Shown here in pieces: positions 8,933 to 16,815 of a stretch of 64,000 bases of DNA; position 1 is the stretch's first letter, and the number at the start of each line of letters is the position of its first letter. Position numbers and translations under genes: made by a program. This DNA is from Pseudomonas saponiphila (GTDB lineage Bacteria > Pseudomonadota > Gammaproteobacteria > Pseudomonadales > Pseudomonadaceae): the NCBI RefSeq assembly GCF_900105185.1, contig NZ_FNTJ01000001.1, positions 186,001 to 250,000 of the forward strand, written 5' to 3'. The notes under the pieces were generated by a model that had not been told where the DNA came from, ran no database searches, and saw nothing but the letters and a program-made list of their open reading frames with translations.

Positions 8933-9850
8933 CTAGGGCGTTTGGCGGTTGGCGTACATCCGGCATTCGGCCAGTAGCGCCAACAGGTTCGGGTCGCGCT
9001 CCTTGGCCTTGAGAAACACCACGCCGATATGTTGCTGCAGGCGGTAGCGCGCCTGCAGCGGTATCAGTTTCACGCGGTTTTCATACACCGCGGCGATCCT
9101 TCCTGGCAGCAACGCATAACCGACCCCGGAGCTGACCATGCTCAGCAGGGTGAAGATGTCGTTGACCTGCATCGCCACCTTCGGTTCGAACCCCGCCTGC
9201 TTGAACACCCGCACCCCGTCCTGATGGGTGGCGAACCCTTGGGTCAGGGTGATGAAGGTGGCGTCGCGCACGTCGGCCAGGTCCACCTCGTGCTGTTGGG
9301 CAAAGGGTGAATCGGCCGGGGTGGCGAGGAAGATATCGTCGGAAAACAGCGGCAGTTGCTCGCAATCCGGGTCGTTGACGCTGTCGTCCAGGGAAATCAG
9401 GATGGCGTCCACTTCCATGTTCTTGAGCTTGTACAGCAGGTCGATGTTGGAGCCCAGAATCAGGTCGATGTTCAGCTCGCTGCGGCGCAGCTTCAGGCCC
9501 ATGATCAGCTGCGGCACGGTTTTCACCGTCAGCGAGTAAAGTGCGCCGAGCTTGAAGCGTTCTGCTGAGAAGCCTGCGGCCTCGCGGGTCAGGCGCACGC
9601 TCTCGACCACGTCCTGCACCAGCTTTTGCGCCCGTTCTTCGAGGACGAAGGCGCTTTCCAGCGGCGTCAGGTTGCGTCCTTCGTGCTTGAACAACGGGCA
9701 GCGCAGGGCGTTTTCCAGGGAATGGATGGCCCGGTGCACGCTGACGTTGCTGGTCTGCAACTCGGCGGCGGCGCGGGTCAGGTTGCCGGTGCGCATGAAG
9801 GCCAGAAACACTTCGAGCTTTTTCAGGGTCAACTCTTCGTCGATGAGCAT
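8933..9850 (-). CDS. mdcR: LysR-type regulator of malonate use
   Basis: A 305-residue LysR-type regulator. The N-terminal winged helix (LKKLEVFLAFMRTGNLTRAA then QTSNVSVHRAIHSLE) is followed by a substrate-binding domain. The start MLIDEELTL at 9850 fits the family; the longer upstream frame has no LysR-like sequence. It is convergent with madM across the REP array, and a LysR gene linked to mdc genes is normally the activator MdcR, responding to malonate. Regulation of the mdc promoter about 7.7 kb away is inferred from synteny. Confidence 0.82.
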   Translation of the reverse strand: MLIDEELTLKKLEVFLAFMRTGNLTRAAAELQTSNVSVHRAIHSLENALRCPLFKHEGRNLTPLESAFVLEERAQKLVQDVVESVRLTREAAGFSAERFKLGALYSLTVKTVPQLIMGLKLRRSELNIDLILGSNIDLLYKLKNMEVDAILISLDDSVNDPDCEQLPLFSDDIFLATPADSPFAQQHEVDLADVRDATFITLTQGFATHQDGVRVFKQAGFEPKVAMQVNDIFTLLSMVSSGVGYALLPGRIAAVYENRVKLIPLQARYRLQQHIGVVFLKAKERDPNLLALLAECRMYANRQTP

Positions 9851-10004
9851 GGTCCGGTCTCGGCTGATGAGGGGCTGATGATGCCCGATGAGTCTGAAAG
9901 TGGCCGCTGGTTTTTTATCCGCCGTGCCCCCATAGACCTCTTGCGCTTTCAAACTGCAGGCCCGAGCCTTGCGTGGTTTTTCATGTTTCAAGGGTGAGTG
10001 ACCG

Positions 10005-10622
10005 ATGTATCACGGAGAAAGATTCAACGCCTGGACCCACTTGCTGGGAGCGATCGCGGCGTTTATCGGCGGCATCTGGCTGGTGGTACTGGCCAGTATC
10101 GACGGCAGTCCGTGGAAGATCGTCAGTGTGGCGATCTATGCCTTCACTTTGCTGGTGCTCTACAGCGTGTCCACGGTCTATCACAGCGTGCGTGGCCGGG
10201 CGAAGAACATCATGCAGAAGGTCGATCACTTTTCGATCTACCTGCTGATTGCCGGCAGCTACACGCCGTTCTGCCTGGTGACCCTGCGCGGGCCCTGGGG
10301 CTGGACCCTGTTCGGGATTGTCTGGGGGCTGGCGCTGATCGGCATCCTCCAGGAGATCAAGCCGCGTTCCGAGGCGCGGATCCTCTCCATCGTGATCTAT
10401 GCGGTGATGGGCTGGATCGTCCTGGTGGCGGTCAAGCCGCTGCTGGCGGCCCTGGGAAGCGCCGGGTTTGCCTGGCTGGCGGCGGGTGGGGTGCTGTACA
10501 CCGTGGGCATCATCTTCTTCGCCCTGGACAGCCGCCTGCGCCATGCCCATGGCATCTGGCACCTGTTCGTGATCGCCGGCAGCCTGCTGCATTTCGTCGC
10601 CATCCTCTTCTACGTCCTGTAG
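10005..10622 (+). CDS. Hemolysin III / TrhA family membrane protein
   Basis: A 205-residue integral membrane protein with about seven hydrophobic segments, of the hemolysin III family (PAQR-like, YqfA/TrhA in E. coli). Family hallmarks are GERFNAWTHLLGA at the N-terminus, VYHS in the second segment, the KVDHFSIYLLIAGSYTP block and a C-terminal HGIWHLFVIAGSLLH. These Ser, Asp and His residues resemble the metal site of PAQR receptors. In E. coli the homologue affects membrane energetics; a haemolytic role here is unlikely. Its TAG stop lies inside the first REP of the next array. Confidence 0.88.
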   Translation: MYHGERFNAWTHLLGAIAAFIGGIWLVVLASIDGSPWKIVSVAIYAFTLLVLYSVSTVYHSVRGRAKNIMQKVDHFSIYLLIAGSYTPFCLVTLRGPWGWTLFGIVWGLALIGILQEIKPRSEARILSIVIYAVMGWIVLVAVKPLLAALGSAGFAWLAAGGVLYTVGIIFFALDSRLRHAHGIWHLFVIAGSLLHFVAILFYVL

Positions 10623-10900
10623 GAGCCGGCTTGCCGGCGAAGAGTCCTTCGGGATTTGCACCGGGCTTGCTGCCGCTTTCGCTGGCAAGCCAGCTCCTAC
10701 GGGGTGGGGTGCAGCAGATTGGTGTAGGAGCCGGCTTGCCGGCGAAGGGGCCTTCGGGATTTGCCCCGGGCTTGCGGCCGCTTTCGCTGGCAAGCCAGCT
10801 CCTACGGGGCGGGGTGCTGCAGATTAGTGTAGGAGCCGGCTTGCCGGCGAAGAGGCCTTCGGGATTTGCACCGGACTTGCGGCCGCTTTCGCTGGCAAGC
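10619..10900. repeat. REP array, left part, 105-bp units, broken by an IS element
   Basis: Forward REPs at 10619-10641, 10724-10746 and 10829-10851 and reverse REPs at 10678-10700 and 10783-10805, with the first half of a third reverse copy at 10888-10900. Forward copies are 105 bp apart. The rest of the broken copy lies at 12127-12136 beyond the IS. Removing the IS and one target copy puts the next forward REP (12160) again exactly 105 bp on, so four tandem units existed before insertion. Confidence 0.92.
10898..10900. other. Target-site duplication AGC, left copy
   Basis: AGC precedes the left end of the IS and is repeated at 12124-12126 after the right end. Removing the IS and one copy restores an intact REP (CTGGCAAGCCAG), which fixes the element's borders. 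Confidence 0.85.
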
Positions 10901-10957
10901 TGTTGTGGCTCAATATTCCTGGACCACTCTGTAGGAGTTTCAACCTAAGGAAGCATC

Positions 10958-11254
10958 ATGGGATTTCGGGTTGTTAGCGCTGAAGAAAAGGCCGAAGCCA
11001 TTCGCTTGGTCGTGGAAATGAATTACTCGGTGCCTAAGGCATGTGAGCAAACTGGGGTTGGGCCTACAGCCCTGCGACGCTGGGTCGCCAGATGGCGCAA
11101 GGAGCATGAAGGAGCCTTGCTGCCCACACGCCCTCAGGACCAGGAACTGATTGATTCACTGCAGGCCAGACTCGCCTTGCTGGAAGCCGAGAATAGCGTC
11201 CTAAAAAAGCAATTGCCCTCTCATCTGAAGGTGCTGTTCAGCCGAATCAAATGA
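10958..11254 (+). CDS. IS3-family transposase OrfA
   Basis: A 98-residue OrfA with a helix-turn-helix (EEKAEAIRLVVEMNYSVPKA then GPTALRRWVARWRKEH) followed by a leucine-zipper-like helix (LIDSLQARLALLEAENSVL). It binds the IS ends. A slippery heptamer A AAA AAG at 11203-11209, in the correct phase, allows a -1 frameshift. The frame after the shift is open straight into OrfB, so an OrfAB fusion transposase can be made, as is known for IS3. The stop overlaps the OrfB ATG (ATGA at 11251). Confidence 0.92.
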   Translation: MGFRVVSAEEKAEAIRLVVEMNYSVPKACEQTGVGPTALRRWVARWRKEHEGALLPTRPQDQELIDSLQARLALLEAENSVLKKQLPSHLKVLFSRIK

Positions 11255-12084
11255 TCGAGGGGTTGAAAGGACAGCTCTCCATTCGGCACTGCTGCCGACT
11301 TCTGGGCGTGCCTCGCAGCAGCTATTACGCCAAGCCCGTGGCTCGGTCTGAACCTGGGGTCGAGCGGCAACTGGAAAAGACCATTCGGCAGCTGCACCGG
11401 GAGCATCGAGGTGCCCTGGGCGCCCGGGGATTTGCCAGAGAGCTCAAAAAACAGGGCGTAGCGGTTGGGCGCCATCGTATGGACCGTCTGATGAAAAACC
11501 TTGGGCTGGTCAGGCGACGAGCCCGTTACGCTCACTATCGTCGGACCGGAAAGCCCAGCAATACCGCAGCCAATCTCCTCGATCGTCGCTTTAATCCTGC
11601 ATCACCCAATACGTTTTGGGCCGGAGACATCACTTACATTCGCGTCGGTGGAAGCTGGCTGTACCTGGCAATCGTGATGGATTTGTTTTCACGTCGGATC
11701 ATCGGCTGGGCCTTTTCCAGGACCGCCGATGCCGAGCTGTCGCTCAAGGCGTTACGGCTGGCTGTTGGCATACGTCGGCCTGGTTCAGCGCTGGTATTCC
11801 ACTCGGACCAGGGCTGCCAATACACCGCGGATCGCTTTGTCGAATACCTGGCTGAAAAGCAGATCGTGCAGAGCATGAGTCGACGCGCAAACTGCTGGGA
11901 CAACGCGGTGGTGGAGCGTTATTTCCGGACACTGAAACACGATTGGTCGCCTGAAAATGGCTACCAGAATCATTTTGAGGCGCAGAAGGATGTGATGCAT
12001 TTCATTGCCCATTACAACCATCGGCGTTGCCACAGCGCCTCGAACGATCTGCCACCCGCTGCCTTTGAAAGGCTGGCGGCCTAA
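11251..12084 (+). CDS. IS3-family transposase OrfB, DDE integrase domain
   Basis: A 277-residue catalytic part. An N-terminal HTH_21-like region (HREHRGALGARGFARELKK) precedes the rve integrase core. The DDE triad is Asp-126 in FWAGDITYI, Asp-186 in FHSDQGCQY and Glu-222 in NCWDNAVVERYF, with the family's 35-residue spacing between the second Asp and Glu. All key residues are present and the frame is intact. The functional enzyme is probably the OrfAB fusion produced by frameshifting at 11203-11209. Confidence 0.93.
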   Translation: MIEGLKGQLSIRHCCRLLGVPRSSYYAKPVARSEPGVERQLEKTIRQLHREHRGALGARGFARELKKQGVAVGRHRMDRLMKNLGLVRRRARYAHYRRTGKPSNTAANLLDRRFNPASPNTFWAGDITYIRVGGSWLYLAIVMDLFSRRIIGWAFSRTADAELSLKALRLAVGIRRPGSALVFHSDQGCQYTADRFVEYLAEKQIVQSMSRRANCWDNAVVERYFRTLKHDWSPENGYQNHFEAQKDVMHFIAHYNHRRCHSASNDLPPAAFERLAA

Positions 12085-12126
12085 TGCTCCTACAGGGTGG
12101 TCCAAAAAAACTGGACCACTACAAGC

Positions 12127-12241
12127 CAGCTCCTACGGGGTGGGGTGCTGCAGATTGGTGTAGGAGCCGGCTTGCCGGCGAAGGGGCCTTCGGGATTTGC
12201 GCCGGGCTTGCGGCCGCCCTCGCTGGCAAGCCAGCGCCTAC
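12127..12241. repeat. REP array, right part beyond the IS
   Basis: The second half of the interrupted reverse REP (12127-12136), a forward REP at 12160-12182 and a diverged reverse REP at 12219-12241. These continue the 105-bp tandem array of 10619-10900. The last copy overlaps the end of the neighbouring LysR gene by a few bases. Confidence 0.88.
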
Positions 12242-13143
12242 AAGGGATGGTCGAGTTGGGCCTGGGCCTGGTGGGCGAAGATCTCCAGCAGGCTGGCCAG
12301 GGTGTGGGGCGGCGGTTCGGCGGCGCGGGTCACGGCGTACAGGGTAATCGACAGCGGCGGACTCAGGGGCCGGATGACGGTGCTGGCGGTTGATGCGCCC
12401 AGGGCGGTGAAGGGATCGATCAGCGCCAATCCGGCGCCGGATTCCACCATGGCCCGGGCCAGGGAGTAGGTCTGTACGGCAATGCTCACCCGCGGCGGCG
12501 GCTCCACCGCCTTGAGGTAGCTGTCCAGGCGCGCCGACAGCGGGTCGGCGCTGCTCAGGCCGATCAGCGGTGCATCCGCCAGTTCCATCAGGGCCAGTGG
12601 CTGGCCGCGCACGGCGGGCGGCCAGTAGTCCAGCGGTGCCAGGGCCACCAGCACGCCCTCGGCCAGGGGCTGCGCACAGAGCCCGGGGTGATCGGGGCGT
12701 TGCAGGGTCAGGGCCAGGTCGATTTCCCGCATCAGCAGGTTCTGCACCAGTTCCCGGCTGTGGGCGCTGGACAGTTCGCACAGGCTGTCCGGGTAGAGAC
12801 GGGTCCATTCACTGATGGCCGGCGGCAGCAAGGCCAGGGCCAGGGCCGGGGTGGCGCCGATGCGCAGGCTGTGGCCCGGCGCCCGGCGCAGGTTGTGGGC
12901 CAGGCGCCGTACGCCTTGCAGGCTTTCGCTGACCTTGTCCACTTCACGCTCCAGCTCCAGGGCTTCCGGAGTCGGCTGCAACTTGCCCCGTACCCGCAGG
13001 AACAGCGGGAAACCCAGTTGCAGCTCGGCGTGCTGCAGGACCTTGGTCACCGCCGGTTGCGAGACGTGCAGCAACTGCGCGGCACCGCTGATGGAGCCGG
13101 CCTGGCGAATGGCCTGGAAGATTTCGATATGACGCAGGCGCAT
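12238..13143 (-). CDS. LysR-type regulator next to a D-amino-acid dehydrogenase operon
   Basis: A LysR-type regulator of about 301 residues (MRLRHIEIFQAIRQAGSISG...). The winged helix spans roughly residues 1-60 with recognition helix SQPAVTKVLQHAE. The start at 13143 fits LysR N-termini; an ATG four codons upstream (13155) is also possible. It is transcribed away from the dadA-like gene, with about 107 bp between them, the classic arrangement for a LysR controlling its divergent neighbour. I infer control of the amino-acid oxidation operon 13251-15795. The effector is unknown. Confidence 0.85.
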   Translation of the reverse strand: MRLRHIEIFQAIRQAGSISGAAQLLHVSQPAVTKVLQHAELQLGFPLFLRVRGKLQPTPEALELEREVDKVSESLQGVRRLAHNLRRAPGHSLRIGATPALALALLPPAISEWTRLYPDSLCELSSAHSRELVQNLLMREIDLALTLQRPDHPGLCAQPLAEGVLVALAPLDYWPPAVRGQPLALMELADAPLIGLSSADPLSARLDSYLKAVEPPPRVSIAVQTYSLARAMVESGAGLALIDPFTALGASTASTVIRPLSPPLSITLYAVTRAAEPPPHTLASLLEIFAHQAQAQLDHPL

Positions 13144-13250
13144 GGGGCAGTCCATAACCTTTTTTTATGGGAGGTGCATCTTTATTCATTGTCCGGCGTC
13201 TGTCACCTGCCCCTAACCTTGGGCCATCGAACAACGGGCTAGGGGCAGTC

Positions 13251-14492
13251 ATGAGTCAGCAGGTTTGCATCATCGGTGGCGGCGTGATCGGTCTGGCCAG
13301 TGCCTACGCCCTGGTCCGCCAGGGCTTCGAGGTGACCCTGGTGGAGGCTCAGGAATCCCTGGGCAGCCAGACCAGCTTCGCCAACGGCGGGCAGTTGTCC
13401 TATCGCTATGTGGCGCCCTTGGCCGATGCCGGCGTGCCCTGGCAGGCCCTGGGCTGGATGCTCAAGGGCGACTCGCCGCTCAAGCTGCGCCCGCGCCTGG
13501 ACCCGGCGCAGTGGCGCTGGCTGGCGGGTTTTCTCGGTGCTTGCCGGCACTCGGTGAACCAGCGCAATGCTGCTCACCTGCTGCGCCTGGCGCTGCTCAG
13601 CCAGAGCACCCTGCAACGTTGGCGCGTAGAGGATGGCCTGCAGGGCTTTGATTGGCGGCGCAATGGCAAGCTGGTGACCTTTCGCCAGCCCGGCAGCTTC
13701 GAGCATGCCCGGCACAACCTGGCGGACAGCCGTCAGCAACAGGTCTTGTCGGCTGCCGAATGCACCGTCCTGGAGCCGACCCTGGGAGACACGTCCTTCG
13801 TCGGTGGCATCTATACCCCAGACGAAGAAGTGGCCGACTGCCACGCGTTCTGCCAGCAACTGGCGGCGTGGCTGCGGGCTTCCGGGCGTTGCGAAATCCT
13901 CCTCGGCCAGCGAGTTCGAGCCATCCACCGTGGGGGCGACCGGGTCCAGGCCATCGATCTGGGCGAGCGCCAATTGCCGGTGCAACATCTGGTGCTGGCG
14001 GCCGGTCATCGCAGCCCCGAGTTGCGCCTGCCAGGGCTCAAGCTGCCGCTGTATCCGCTCAAGGGCTACAGCCTCAGCGTGCCCATCGGCCCGCAGCACC
14101 AGGCGCCGGAAATCAGCATCACCGACTACAACCGCAAGATCGTCTATGCCCGGATCGGCCAGCAGTTGCGGGTGGCGGCCATGGTCGACATCGTCGGTTT
14201 CGATCCGTCCCCGGACCCGGGACGCCTGGCCCTGATGCGCCGGCAGGCCGAGCAGACCTTCGCCGCCGCCGGCGACTACCAGGCCGCCAGCGAATGGGCC
14301 GGCATGCGTCCGGCCACCCCCAGCGGCGTGCCGCTGATCGGCGCCACCGCCTACCGCAACCTGTGGCTCAACCTCGGCCACGGCGCGTTGGGTTTCACCC
14401 TGGCCTGTGGCAGCGGACAGTTGCTGGGCGAACTGATCGGCCAGCGCTCCACCAGCATCGACATGCGGGGCCTGACGCCCCGCGTCGCCTGA
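13251..14492 (+). CDS. FAD-dependent D-amino-acid dehydrogenase-like oxidoreductase (DadA family)
   Basis: A 413-residue flavoprotein of the DAO/DadA family, which oxidises D-amino acids (or related amines) to imino and then keto acids and passes electrons to the respiratory chain. The FAD-binding dinucleotide fold starts at residue 6 with CIIGGGVIGLASAYAL. A C-terminal segment, GMRPATPSGVPLIG followed by LGHGALGFTLACGSG, is the family's second FAD and substrate signature. The start at 13251 (MSQQVC) follows GGCAGTC; the longer upstream frame is unlikely. A RidA protein and a binding protein follow, supporting a catabolic role. This is probably not the housekeeping dadA, since no alanine racemase gene lies beside it. 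Confidence 0.85.
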   Translation: MSQQVCIIGGGVIGLASAYALVRQGFEVTLVEAQESLGSQTSFANGGQLSYRYVAPLADAGVPWQALGWMLKGDSPLKLRPRLDPAQWRWLAGFLGACRHSVNQRNAAHLLRLALLSQSTLQRWRVEDGLQGFDWRRNGKLVTFRQPGSFEHARHNLADSRQQQVLSAAECTVLEPTLGDTSFVGGIYTPDEEVADCHAFCQQLAAWLRASGRCEILLGQRVRAIHRGGDRVQAIDLGERQLPVQHLVLAAGHRSPELRLPGLKLPLYPLKGYSLSVPIGPQHQAPEISITDYNRKIVYARIGQQLRVAAMVDIVGFDPSPDPGRLALMRRQAEQTFAAAGDYQAASEWAGMRPATPSGVPLIGATAYRNLWLNLGHGALGFTLACGSGQLLGELIGQRSTSIDMRGLTPRVA

Positions 14493-14512
14493 ACGTTCAA
14501 AGGAGTCTTCAG

Positions 14513-14863
14513 ATGAGTATCCAGCGTATCCACAGCAACGAGCGCCTGAGTGGCGCGGTGACCTTTGCCGGACTGGTGTTTCTCTCCGGGCAGGTGCCGG
14601 GTGCCAGCAGCGACATCGGCGGCCAGACCCGCGAGGTGCTGGAGAAGATCGACACCTTGCTGGCCGAGGCCGGCAGCGACAAGGACCATCTCTTGAGCGC
14701 GACGATCTACCTCAAGGACATCCAGGCCGATTTCGCGGGGATGAATGAAGTTTGGTCGGCCTGGCTGTCTCCCGGCCAGGCGCCGGCGCGTACCACCCTG
14801 CAGGCGGCCCTGGCGCGCCCGCAGATCCTCGTCGAAATCAGCGTCATCGCGGTTCGCCGCTGA
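14513..14863 (+). CDS. RidA family imine/enamine deaminase
   Basis: A 116-residue RidA (YjgF/YER057c/UK114) protein. Members hydrolyse reactive imines and enamines released by amino-acid deaminases and oxidases, protecting PLP enzymes. The conserved arginine is Arg-93 in PARTTLQAALARP and a conserved glutamate follows in ILVEISVIA. The AGGAGTC ribosome binding site lies just upstream. It directly follows a D-amino-acid oxidoreductase gene, whose imine product would be a natural substrate; this functional link is inference. Confidence 0.9.
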   Translation: MSIQRIHSNERLSGAVTFAGLVFLSGQVPGASSDIGGQTREVLEKIDTLLAEAGSDKDHLLSATIYLKDIQADFAGMNEVWSAWLSPGQAPARTTLQAALARPQILVEISVIAVRR

Positions 14864-14892
14864 GTCGCCTTTACCCACAACGGAGAATAACA

Positions 14893-15795
14893 ATGCATAA
14901 GATCACGTTGCTCGGCTGCACCCTGGGGCTGTTGTTCAGCGCGGTTTCCCAGGCCAACGAAGCGCCCCTGGAGGGCACCCTGGCCAAGATCGCCAACAGC
15001 ACCAGCATTACCTTGGGTTATCGCGACGCTTCGGTGCCCTTTTCTTACGTGGGCGACAACAGCGGCCAGCCCATGGGCTATTCGGTGGAACTGGCGAGCA
15101 AGGTGGTGGAGCGCATCCAGCAGCAGTTGCAGCTGCCCAAGCTGAATGTGAAATACAACCTGGTGACCTCGCAGACGCGCATTCCCCTGGTGCAGAACGG
15201 CACCGTGGACCTGGAATGCGGCTCCACCGGGGTCACCGCCGAGCGGCAGAAACAGGTGGCGTTCTCCTACGGCTTCATCTACGTCAAGGGCCAGCTGCTG
15301 ACCGCCAAGGACAGCGGGATCAAGCGCTTCGCCGACTTGCGGGGCAAGAACGTGGTGACCACCGCGGGCACCACCAACGAGCGTTTTCTCAAGAACTACA
15401 ACGTCGAGCACAAGATCGACATGTTCGTGATCAGCGCCAAGGACCACGGCGAGGCGTTCCAGATGCTGCAGAGCGGGCGCGCGGCGGCGTTCTACATGGA
15501 TGACGCGCTGCTCTACGGCGAACGGGCCAAGGCCCGCGATCCGCACAATTGGGTGGTGGTGGGGGAGGAGCAGTCGCGGGAGATCTACAGCTGCATGGTG
15601 CGCAAGGACGATCCGCAGTTCCTGGCGCTGGTCAACGGTGCGCTGGCGGATCTGTATCGCTCCGGGGAAATCAACGGCATCTACCAGCGCTGGTTCCAGC
15701 AGCCGATTCCGCCCAAGGGCCTGAACCTGGAGTTCCCCATGACTGCGGAGCTGAAAGCGATCATCGCCCGGCCCACCAGCGACCCGGTGGAATAA
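14893..15795 (+). CDS. Periplasmic amino-acid binding protein, GltI/AatJ-like
   Basis: A 300-residue family-3 solute-binding protein with a cleavable signal peptide (MHKITLLGCTLGLLFSAVSQA). The ligand-binding fold shows the typical features ITLGYRDASVPFSYVGD near the N-terminus and LECGSTGVTAERQKQVAFS. These resemble binding proteins for acidic amino acids. No ABC permease or ATPase gene is next to it, so it must use a transporter encoded elsewhere or act as a sensor. It is the third gene of the LysR-divergent operon and probably supplies substrate for the DadA-like enzyme. Confidence 0.87.
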   Translation: MHKITLLGCTLGLLFSAVSQANEAPLEGTLAKIANSTSITLGYRDASVPFSYVGDNSGQPMGYSVELASKVVERIQQQLQLPKLNVKYNLVTSQTRIPLVQNGTVDLECGSTGVTAERQKQVAFSYGFIYVKGQLLTAKDSGIKRFADLRGKNVVTTAGTTNERFLKNYNVEHKIDMFVISAKDHGEAFQMLQSGRAAAFYMDDALLYGERAKARDPHNWVVVGEEQSREIYSCMVRKDDPQFLALVNGALADLYRSGEINGIYQRWFQQPIPPKGLNLEFPMTAELKAIIARPTSDPVE

Positions 15796-15816
15796 CCGGC
15801 TGTCGCGCCGCCACCT

Positions 15817-15898
15817 GTAGGAGCCGGCTTGCCGGCGAAGGGGCCCTTGAGACGTGTACGGGACTGATGGGCGCTTTCGCTGGCAAGCCAGCTCCTAC
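15817..15898. repeat. REP inverted pair
   Basis: A forward REP (15817-15839) and a reverse REP (15876-15898) with a 36-bp spacer between the convergent binding-protein and rsmE genes. It could form a long cruciform or an RNA hairpin at both mRNA ends. Confidence 0.88.
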
Positions 15899-15923
15899 GG
15901 TGGGTGTTTGAACGGGGACTGTT

Positions 15924-16643
15924 TTAGAAATCGCCCCACAGTTGTTGGGCCACCGCCAGGGCCACCACCGGGGCGGTTTCGGTGCGCAGCACGCGAGGGC
16001 CGAGGCGGGCGGGCAGGAAGCCAGCGCCGTGGGCCTGCTGCACTTCGGCATCGGACAGGCCGCCTTCCGGGCCAATCAGGAAGGCCAGGGTCTGCGGTTT
16101 GGCATGGCTTTCCAGGGGCTGGGCCACCGGGTGCAGCACCAGTTTCAGGTCGGCCTCGGTCTGTTTGATCCAGTCCGCCAGCAGCACGGGTGGGTGAATC
16201 ACCGGTACTTGTGAGCGCCCGCATTGCTCGCAGGCGCTGATGGCCACCTGGCGCCAGTGCAGCAGGCGCTTGTCGGCGCGTTCGTCCTTGAGCCGCACTT
16301 CGCAGCGCTCGCTGAAGATCGGAGTGATCTCGCTGACCCCCAGCTCCGTGGCCTTCTGAATCGCCCAGTCCATGCGTTCGCCCCGGGACAGGCCCTGGCC
16401 GAGGTGAATCCGCAGGGGAGATTCTTCCTGGCCGGCAAAGCTTTCATCCAACTGCACGCGCACGCGCTTCTTGCCCACTTCCACCAGGGTGCCGCGAAAC
16501 TCCGTTCCCGAGCCGTCGAACACTTGCAGTGCATCGCCTTCGGCCATGCGCAGCACGCGCCCGATGTAGTGGGCCTGGGCTTCTGGTAGTTCGTGCTCGC
16601 CGAGGCTCAGGGGGGCGTCGATAAAGAAGCGGGACAATCTCAT
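15924..16643 (-). CDS. rsmE: 16S rRNA (uracil-1498-N3)-methyltransferase
   Basis: RsmE methylates N3 of U1498 in 16S rRNA using SAM. The 239-residue protein has an N-terminal PUA-like domain (MRLSRFFIDAPL) and a C-terminal SPOUT domain with the knot signature LIGPEGGLSDAEV and LGPRVLRTETA. Its length matches the family. The start at 16643 was chosen over a longer frame because family members begin with this M-R-L/I-x-R-F-F motif. It lies just downstream of bioA on the same strand, separated by a repeat-containing gap. Confidence 0.93.
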   Translation of the reverse strand: MRLSRFFIDAPLSLGEHELPEAQAHYIGRVLRMAEGDALQVFDGSGTEFRGTLVEVGKKRVRVQLDESFAGQEESPLRIHLGQGLSRGERMDWAIQKATELGVSEITPIFSERCEVRLKDERADKRLLHWRQVAISACEQCGRSQVPVIHPPVLLADWIKQTEADLKLVLHPVAQPLESHAKPQTLAFLIGPEGGLSDAEVQQAHGAGFLPARLGPRVLRTETAPVVALAVAQQLWGDF

Positions 16644-16683
16644 CTGGGTTCTCTGTTGAATGTGAATCGGTGGACAGCATTCT

Positions 16684-16800
16684 GTGGCGAGGAAGCTTGT
16701 TCCCGGTCGGCGGCGAAGCCGTCGTTGAATCCGCCGGGCATTCGCACAACCGGGTTTGGGGACCGCTGCGCGGTCCAGCGGGAGCAAGCTCCCTCGCCAC
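16684..16800. repeat. Inverted repeat, REP-like type with GTGGCGAGG arms
   Basis: GTGGCGAGGAAGCTTGTTCCCG at 16684-16705 in short form and its imperfect complement at 16779-16800 (CGGGAGCAAGC...CGCCAC) flank a 73-bp spacer. The arms differ from the GTAGGAGCC type used elsewhere in the window and form a separate repeat class, between bioA and rsmE. Confidence 0.8.
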
Positions 16801-16815
16801 GATCAGTGACCCGCT

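Larger units (their letters stand above)
10901..12123 (+). mobile_element. IS3-family insertion sequence, complete, 1223 bp
   Basis: Two overlapping transposase frames are flanked by terminal inverted repeats of roughly 38 bp: the left end begins TGTTGTGG and the right end, read inward, TGTAGTGG. Both continue with a GGACCAC block and a GTAGGAG block. The ends are TG...CA as usual for IS3. The bases AGC flank both ends (10898-10900 and 12124-12126) and form a 3-bp target duplication. The insertion lies inside the loop/stem of a REP palindrome. Intact frames, catalytic residues and repeats suggest a recent and possibly active element. I did not identify a named IS. Confidence 0.93.

Noticed and set aside
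8532..8966. Open frames of 60-94 residues across the REP array, containing repeated LAGKPAPT-like peptides
   Set aside because: They are translations of REP palindromes and their spacers, occur on both strands and lack ribosome binding sites.
8551..12241. Regular 105-107 bp spacing of repeats suggested a CRISPR array
   Set aside because: Units are palindromic, alternate in orientation, and the spacers within each array are repeated copies. No cas gene is present. They are REP sequences.
12084..12393. Small forward frames downstream of the IS
   Set aside because: They run through REP copies and the antisense strand of the LysR gene end; no ribosome binding site or recognisable product.
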